A stretch of 64,000 bases of DNA from Anisodus tanguticus (taxonomy: Eukaryota; Streptophyta; Magnoliopsida; Solanales; Solanaceae): positions 20,472,142 through 20,536,141 of the forward strand of contig CM067555.1 in assembly GCA_034509755.1 (NCBI GenBank), in the 5' to 3' direction. The translations under genes were made by a program, and so were the position numbers. Numbering within the stretch: the first letter of the stretch is position 1; each line of letters begins with the position of its first letter. The notes beneath the pieces are model-generated. The model saw nothing but the letters and a program-made list of their open reading frames with translations, had not been told where the DNA came from and did not search any database. Of the stretch, positions 58,561 to 64,000 are shown piece by piece.

Positions 58561-59613
58561 ACCGCTGAGAACTCCTCAATCATGTCGTCCAGAAACTGGT
58601 CTTTGACGACATTAACCTGTGTGTTGCCCTTAGCCTTGACCTTCTCTTGTTGCTCAATCTTGAGCTTGCGGCAGTCCTTGATCATGTGACCAAGTTTCCC
58701 ACAGTGGTGACAGTTTCCTTTGAACTTCTCCGCTGCTTGGGTCTTGCCGTCTTTCTGGAACTTGTGTTTCTTGCTTGAGTTCCTTTTAGCCTCAGCCAGA
58801 TTTGCCTTTGCCTCAGAAGGTTGTTTACCCCTAGGCAAGGCCTTCTTATTATCTTTCTGAATTTGGAGTTTGATAATAAGTTCTTAAAGGTCATCTCCTT
58901 TGTCTTGAGTTTTAAGTAACTCATAAACTCATTCCACGAAGGAGGTAACTTTTCAATCAGTGATGCAACAAAAAATTGCTCATTTGGCTTCATACCTTCC
59001 AAATCCAGGTGATGTAGAATCATTTGGAATTCCTGGACTTGGGACATCACTTTCTTACTATCCACCATTTGAAATTTCAGAAATTTCCCAACGATGAATT
59101 TCTTAGTACCTGCATATTATGCGTTAAACTACTTTTGAAGCTTCTCCCACAACTCTTTGGTGGTGCCAACAGTGCAATACGCCGTGTAGATAGGGTCTGA
59201 CAAGCAGTTCAATATGAAATCACTATGACTCCATGCATCAAGAACCATCTTCATGCCATTAATGACATGGATACCTAGGCCCCCTTCAGCCGTTTCAGAA
59301 GGCGAAGGGTCCATTTCATCTCCAGCTTATGGAGGATCTTCTGTTAGGAAATATGCCATTCTCATAACAGTCAGATAGAATAGCATCTTCTATTGCCACC
59401 TCTTAAAGTTTGAACCCATGAACTTTTCATGGCGTTCATGGTGGAATCCAGTGGGGGGAGGAACGACAATGTTCCCTTGAGCAGTGGTAAAGGAGTTGGA
59501 TGAGCCTTGAGCAACCGGAAAGGCATTAGGTGTGCCTTGAGGGGGAAGGCAGAGGGATTGCCTTGAGTAGCAGGAGTAGCAGAATCCGAAGCAATTTGTT
59601 CTATTCCAGTCAT
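58524..59613 (-). pseudogene. Copia Gag with zinc knuckle
   Basis: The likely start is the complement of 59611-59613 (MTGIEQIASDSATPATQGNP), followed after a stop and frame breaks by the UBN2-type Gag domain (WSHSDFILNCLSDPIYTAYC, KELWEKLQK near 59140) and FFVASLIEKLPPSWNEFMSY near 58980. The zinc knuckle CHHCGKLGHMIKDC at 58671-58712 retains all four ligands. Confidence 0.82.
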
Positions 59614-59650
59614 CTTTCTAACGTACTTACAACAAATCTTGTCTTAAAAT

Positions 59651-60554
59651 TGTTGGGATACAATTGTTGTAGGAAACGGGAAGTAAGTAACTATTACAAT
59701 AGTAAGAAAGGATAAACTAAATATTACAATAAACTGGAAATCAAGAACTTAACAGATTGCTTGTTTGTTTTGCTGAGTCGAGTGATGGCACTCTGTCTTT
59801 AAGACAAGATTGCCCGTATATCACCTTTTACGTTGTCGGGCAATAGTCTCCCAAGATACAACATCAACTTAACAATTAAGCAAAGGAAACTCAAGTGTTA
59901 CTCTTGAAGAACTTAGAGTATAGTAACTTTGCTAGAGAGGAAGAAGATGGAACTCTGAAAATTCTGGAGTATTTTCTAAGTGTTGAGTAGTGTTCTTCAA
60001 TTGAGTCAAATGCCTCAATTTATAGTGGAAGGAGAAGACCCCTCAACTATCCAACTAATGACATTCAATAGCCATGTAATGACACTTGATTGAGGGGTTA
60101 CATTCAACCAAATAATTGCTGAATTCATGTGCCAAGTAATGGAGAATCAATGCTCCAAAACTAGCCCAAAGTTCAGATCTTTCCAACTTCCAGTCGTAGC
60201 ATTCTGCCTCTGAAGCGCCGCGACTCTGTGAATTAGTGTCGCAGCTCCAGTGACTGGCCAACCAATTAGCGCCGCGGCGCTCCGGCTCCGCGGCGATTTC
60301 CGACACGTTTCATCTTACACTTCTTCCTTCTTTTACCAACGTGGAATACTTTGTCATTTGGCCAATAACCGTCCATAATTCTATGTCTCAAACGTATTAC
60401 ATACGTACCAATATCTCTTTTACTAATGAAATTTGCGATACTTGGCACTGCGTGTGCACGTGTGTGGAAACGACGTTTCCGACATGCGGGCCCCAATTGT
60501 TTGAGTCATTAATTAATGGGATATACTTAATTTCACATTAATAAATTTCCAACA
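59651..60554 (-). repeat. 5' LTR of intronic copia
   Basis: The complete LTR is 904 bp with TGTTGG/CCAACA ends. TATA (TATAAATT on the minus strand) lies at 60017-60024. U3 contains a GC-rich palindromic patch near 60269-60300 (GCGCCGCGGCGC). Confidence 0.88.
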
Positions 60555-61130
60555 AATGTCCATTAGCATATTTTTGGAATCAATAATGTATGCATTTTGA
60601 TTGGTGAATCTTATTTTGGGAAAACTTCGCTGTTGTACCAATTAAGTTGATAGGTGAGTAGCTATGTTTGTTTCACTTAAATTATTTGTTAAAGTGGTCC
60701 ACAAAACTATATAAAACAGCTATACCTACCCACATGGGGAGTTGGAATATTTTATGCAGTTTTTTTTGAAATACATAGAAAAATTCTGTCAAGATAATTG
60801 CACGTATCTGTGCCAAATACTAACACACATCTATATCTAATGTGTACCCATAGTAGCATATTATGAACCTTTTTGAACATCAAACAAGAGGAGACACATT
60901 GGTTTCGAAAATAACTCTATTTCTCTTGGTCATCTTTTCTTTTCATTTTCCCTTTCTTTCCCCTGCATTCCGGAGTTTTTCTTTTTTATTAAGTATAAAT
61001 CATTCAGTAATATTCATTTATAACACATTAAAGAGGAAGCACTCATTATTATGAATTTCTCTACTCCCAACCCCGAATTTTACGTAAGAAGCAAAGTTCA
61101 GTTGTCCAAGTAAAAGTCGAATGTACCTTA

Positions 61131-62032
61131 AGTTGGAAATTTGCTTTTGGTGGAAGGTGTGTCCACCCATATTTAATGACTTAAACACTAGGATTCCTCA
61201 TGTTGGAGGTTTTGTCTCTTCAAACGTGCATAATCTACTAAGTAAGTAGATGACCGTAGGGCCAAGGATCGTCAAATTTTGTTAAGAAATGAAAGAGATA
61301 TTGGTCCACGAAGTAAGGTGTTTGAGGCATGAAAATATGGTGTGTGACAAATCTACCACATCGGTGGGAAAAGGAAGAATTGTTCTCTTTATAAGTTTCA
61401 AAATTTGCTAAGCGTTTGGAATCCAAAGGGTAACCCATGTGTTTGAAGGAGGGAGGATCTAGGTGTGCTTGGGTTCGAGGCTAAGCCCACACGCGCGCGC
61501 GCGCGCGTGGGCCGTGGGCTTCTTCTGATATTATCTCTTTGGACCCCCAAATTGGTTAATATTTACAGTTTGGTCCCTGGAGTTTCTAGAAAGATGAAAT
61601 TGGCCATTAATTGGCTATAAACAACCATTACTTGGCAGTTGAGAGGTCCCTCCACTTAACAGAAGAGAGACCAACAGAAATTCTGTCCAAAACTCTTCCT
61701 TCCTTTTCATTCTTCAGCAAGTCGTTTCGTGTTTGTTTTCTTCGTCAGAATCAACCTATTTGCTTTGTAGTATTGATTAGTTGTTGTTTTATCTTGGGAG
61801 ACTATTGTCCGTTAACGTAAAAGCATATACACGGGGCAATCTTGTCTTAAAGACAGAGAGTCATCTCTCGACTCAGCCACAATTGTAACCATCCAGATTT
61901 AGTGTTTCTTGATTTTAGGTTATCAAGATTCAAGACTCAACAAGTTTGCGGCAATTATAAATTGATTGTTTGTTTATCCTTTCGAACATTGTAATATTTA
62001 TTTACTTCTCATTCTGCTTTACATAGCCAACA
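61131..62032 (+). mobile_element. Solo copia LTR in hydrolase intron
   Basis: A 902-bp solo LTR. The left end reads AGTTGGAAATTTGC (first base changed from T), the right end AGCCAACA. A perfect CCTTA duplication lies at 61126-61130 and 62033-62037. A TATA-like TTTATAAG near 61389 gives plus orientation, antisense to the gene. U3 holds a (CG)n run at about 61492-61507. It is related to the solo LTR at 49519 and more distantly to the LTRs of the copia at 54830-60554. Confidence 0.88.
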
Positions 62033-62213
62033 CCTTAGCATAATTTCGGAATCAATAATGTATGCATTTTGATTGGTGAATCTTATTTTGGGAAAATTTT
62101 GGATGTCCATGCTGTTGTACCAATTAAGTTGATAGGTGAGTAGCTATGTTTGTTTCACTTAAATTATTTGTTAAAGTGGTCCACAAAAGCTATATAAAAC
62201 AGCTATACCTACC

Positions 62214-63982
62214 AAACTAGAATTTTGCCTAATCTTGTTGACAGATCCAACTGCCCCTGCAATATTATAATTTATAATTAAATAAAATCTGGATAAGAGA
62301 TCATTCGTTACGGTTCTTCTCATTCTAATATCTTTCAACTACTATTCTTCCCACTAGATAATTGATTCATCCATGAAAGGACAACATTCATTATTTTTTT
62401 ACTCAAAAATCTTTATGCAAGAATGGAAATAGGTGATGCATACACCAACTACGATCTTCCAATAATTAACCATTTCCTAATGTTAAACGCAAAAGTACTA
62501 GGCAAAAATTCAGGAAATCAAAACCAAACTCTTGTATAGTATTCTTTTATTATTATTGTGACCAAAGGAGAAACGAAATGAAATTGAAAAGGAAATTAAT
62601 GAATAAAGATAAATCAATATTAAGCTTACCAGAAACTTTGAACTAAAGCTTTGCGCAGAGAGGAAAAGGTTAAACATAGCATTACTCACACTATCCCGAA
62701 AGATTTACCACCTTATATTTTTCAACAGTTAAATAAACAAAAAAAATATAAAAAATTAGAAATATTATGTTAATATCCAAATTAAATACTACCTTCATCC
62801 CATTTTAAGTGTCCGTTTAGCTAAAAATAATTATTCTAAATAATTATCATTTTTAAAATTCAAAAAAATTGACAATTATTTTCAACAATATATCCATCAC
62901 ATTAAAGTAGTACTCCCTCACCCATGTAGTTTATTGAGGAGTACTGGACAAAAAACACTGAAGGCCGGTTCCGTGAACTGGTTTTCCCATTTTTATCCTT
63001 GTAAATAATAATAAAAAATAAGTCTATGATTTTGTAAGAAAATACAGAAATTATGGTGCATGTCATTAGAAAAAAATAGAATAAGGTGCAAATCATAAAA
63101 GAGAGTATATGTTAAGGGGGCAAAATGAAAAAATATACTAAAATCGGGTATAAAAGTTACGCTTCTTTAATATTTTTTAACCAGGTTGTATAAGACATGA
63201 GTATGGATTGAGGTAAATGAATTTGATGAGTTAAATAAATTTATTATTTACAAAATAAAATTTTATGTGACATGACATGTCAACTAGGATAGAAGGAAGG
63301 TTTTGTGTGTTTAGTATATTCTGAGAAAAATAGTGATAGTTAGGTGACATTCTAGTCTTAAAAAAATAAAAGTGATATTTGTAGGCAATTCTCAATATAT
63401 GGATGACCTTTTAGGAAATTTACGCTTCTAATTTATATGATGTAGTTCACTTTTTGAGAGTAAATCCTCTTTATTTTGACTGTGAACTCGGACATGCAAT
63501 ATTTAAGTTTTTTGAAAAATAATTTACATAGAAACGGCATAAAAATACTATAAGTCACAATAATCACTAATTTAAATATGGAAAGGGTGTATGAATAAAT
63601 CGGGGTCAATTTTTTTTGTTTGACTCTCAAAAAGCAACTACCTCATATAATTGGGACAAAGGGAGTAGTTTTTTTTAATATTGCTCAATTTTCTAATAAG
63701 GGAGTAATTTCTCCATCCATATCTAATATTTTCACGCAATTTTTTAGAACTAATATTCAAATTCAATTTTTACGTCAAATTTTAATCCAACAACTGGTTA
63801 AAAGAAGCTCGAAAAAACATTAAAAACAAGAGATTTTGGATGGTAGTATTAAGATTTTTTTTCCTTTTCAACATGTTATTGTACTTGTCTTATTTTCTAA
63901 ATTGTTCATCACACATCATAAACAGAGTTGGCAGTGTACAAATTGGTCTAATTACAAGTACAAGAGATAGAGATAAACTTAC
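62214..63982. other. Remaining intron sequence with Stowaway-like MITE debris
   Basis: AT-rich intron with no exon I can support. Two ends resembling the Stowaway terminus CTCCCTCCGTCCC are present: CTACCTTCATCCC at 62789 after TA, and, in reverse, GGGACAAAGGGAG ending 63665 before TA. A third similar end (TACTCCCTCACCC) starts near 62909. Confidence 0.5.
63425..63665. repeat. Inverted-repeat MITE
   Basis: The left arm TTATATGATGTAGTTCACTT with TTTGAGAGT (63434-63462) pairs with the right arm near 63622-63650 (ACTCTCAAAAAGCAACTACC). The right terminus resembles Stowaway and is followed by TA. The left terminus is degenerate. Confidence 0.55.
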
Positions 63983-64000
63983 GTTGATGAAGTTATTGAA
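63983..64000 (-). CDS. Hydrolase exon end at window edge
   Basis: Eighteen bases encode FNNFIN, followed on the minus strand by a consensus donor GTAAGT at 63977-63982. The phase (0) fits the next exon (KLYVENRKEK), and the residues fit the segment preceding that block in plant relatives. The exon continues beyond the window. Confidence 0.75.

Larger units (their letters stand above)
54830..60554 (-). mobile_element. Ty1/copia element in hydrolase intron
   Basis: A 5.7-kb minus-strand element with a perfect AATGT duplication at 54825-54829 and 60555-60559 and matching TGTTGG/CCAACA ends. The 5' LTR is 59651-60554; the 3' LTR is a shortened 54830-55342. The internal order is gag, protease, integrase, RT, RNase H. 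No methionine-tRNA primer site is visible after the 5' LTR. Stops and frame changes occur in most genes. It is in the same orientation as the hydrolase gene, inside its large intron. Confidence 0.92.
54392..62213. repeat. Tandem duplication of about 0.6 kb, each copy split by a copia insertion
   Basis: Copy A is 54392-54829 plus 60555-60730; copy B is 60727-61130 plus 62033-62213. Both parts match in order, and the junction lies at CTACC followed by CACATGGGGAG near 60730. Copy A is split by the copia element at 54830-60554, copy B by the solo LTR at 61131-62032. Copy A also has a private 35-bp tandem repeat at 54563-54632. The sequence is intronic and non-coding. Confidence 0.88.
50990..64000 (-). 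other. Alpha/beta-hydrolase gene locus, 3' part (gene continues past the right edge)
   Basis: Four exons on the minus strand (63983-64000, 52299-52397, 52076-52143, 50990-51110) join to one frame of 101 residues and a stop, with GT...AG at every junction. The product is the C-terminal part of a plant alpha/beta-hydrolase-fold protein: it carries the catalytic Asp (VWGEHDQIF) and His (NASHVPQ). Such proteins hydrolyse esters or related bonds; substrate unknown. The N-terminal part with the nucleophile lies beyond the window. The intron at 52398-63982 is about 11.6 kb and is filled with transposons; the other two are about 155 bp and 965 bp. No stop, frameshift or missing splice site is seen, so the gene may be functional. 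Confidence 0.85.

Noticed and set aside
62630..62700. Possible exon with donor GTAAGC (minus strand)
   Set aside because: Not needed for the hydrolase frame, which joins correctly without it; no homology seen.
1..64000. Endogenous pararetrovirus
   Set aside because: All RT blocks belong to LTR elements with integrase or LTRs; no movement-protein or coat-protein motif was seen.
1..64000. CRISPR array, bacterial operons or phage modules
   Set aside because: No regularly spaced identical repeats with unique spacers and no prokaryotic gene organisation.

Overview
This is plant nuclear DNA: an AT-rich accumulation of nested transposable elements beside, and inside, one ordinary plant gene. I see no bacterial, organellar, rRNA, true tRNA or CRISPR features. 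The families present (Ty3/gypsy elements with and without chromodomains, Tnt1-like Ty1/copia elements, a hAT element, a tRNA-derived SINE, Stowaway-like MITEs) and the split alpha/beta-hydrolase gene point to a dicot. A Solanaceae genome is my best guess, by inference only.

Layout, left to right. (1) 1-10667: a minus-strand Ty3/gypsy element of the Tat/Ogre type (LTR 10074-10667, tRNA-Lys-like primer site, gag, protease, RT, RNase H, integrase; 3' LTR outside the window). A hAT transposon (2238-5823) sits in its RNase H domain with a perfect 8-bp target duplication. (2) 10668-13403: the 3' half of a plus-strand Ty1/copia element, cut by the gypsy element. (3) 14629-42709: one Tnt1-like copia element of about 5.3 kb spread over 28 kb, because two chromodomain gypsy elements landed in its pol gene: a minus-strand one at 17787-28688 and a plus-strand one at 29264-41152. 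The right LTR of the second holds a solo LTR (38184-40438). (4) 43023-48112: a minus-strand copia element with unusual TA...CA LTR ends and a palindrome-rich U3. (5) 49519-50889: a solo copia LTR carrying an internal tandem duplication.

(6) 50990-64000: the 3' part of a host alpha/beta-hydrolase gene on the minus strand. Four exons are visible and join in frame without a stop. The first visible intron is about 11.6 kb. It holds a solo LTR (52472-54058), a SINE (54153-54370), a tandem duplication of about 0.6 kb whose two copies were hit by different copia insertions one base apart (a 5.7-kb element at 54830-60554 and a solo LTR at 61131-62032), and MITE debris.

Every transposon gene is broken by stops or frameshifts, so none looks autonomous. 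The hydrolase gene is the only coding sequence I consider potentially functional. Insertion order can be read from the nesting: copia before gypsy before hAT on the left, and copia before two gypsy insertions before a solo LTR in the centre.
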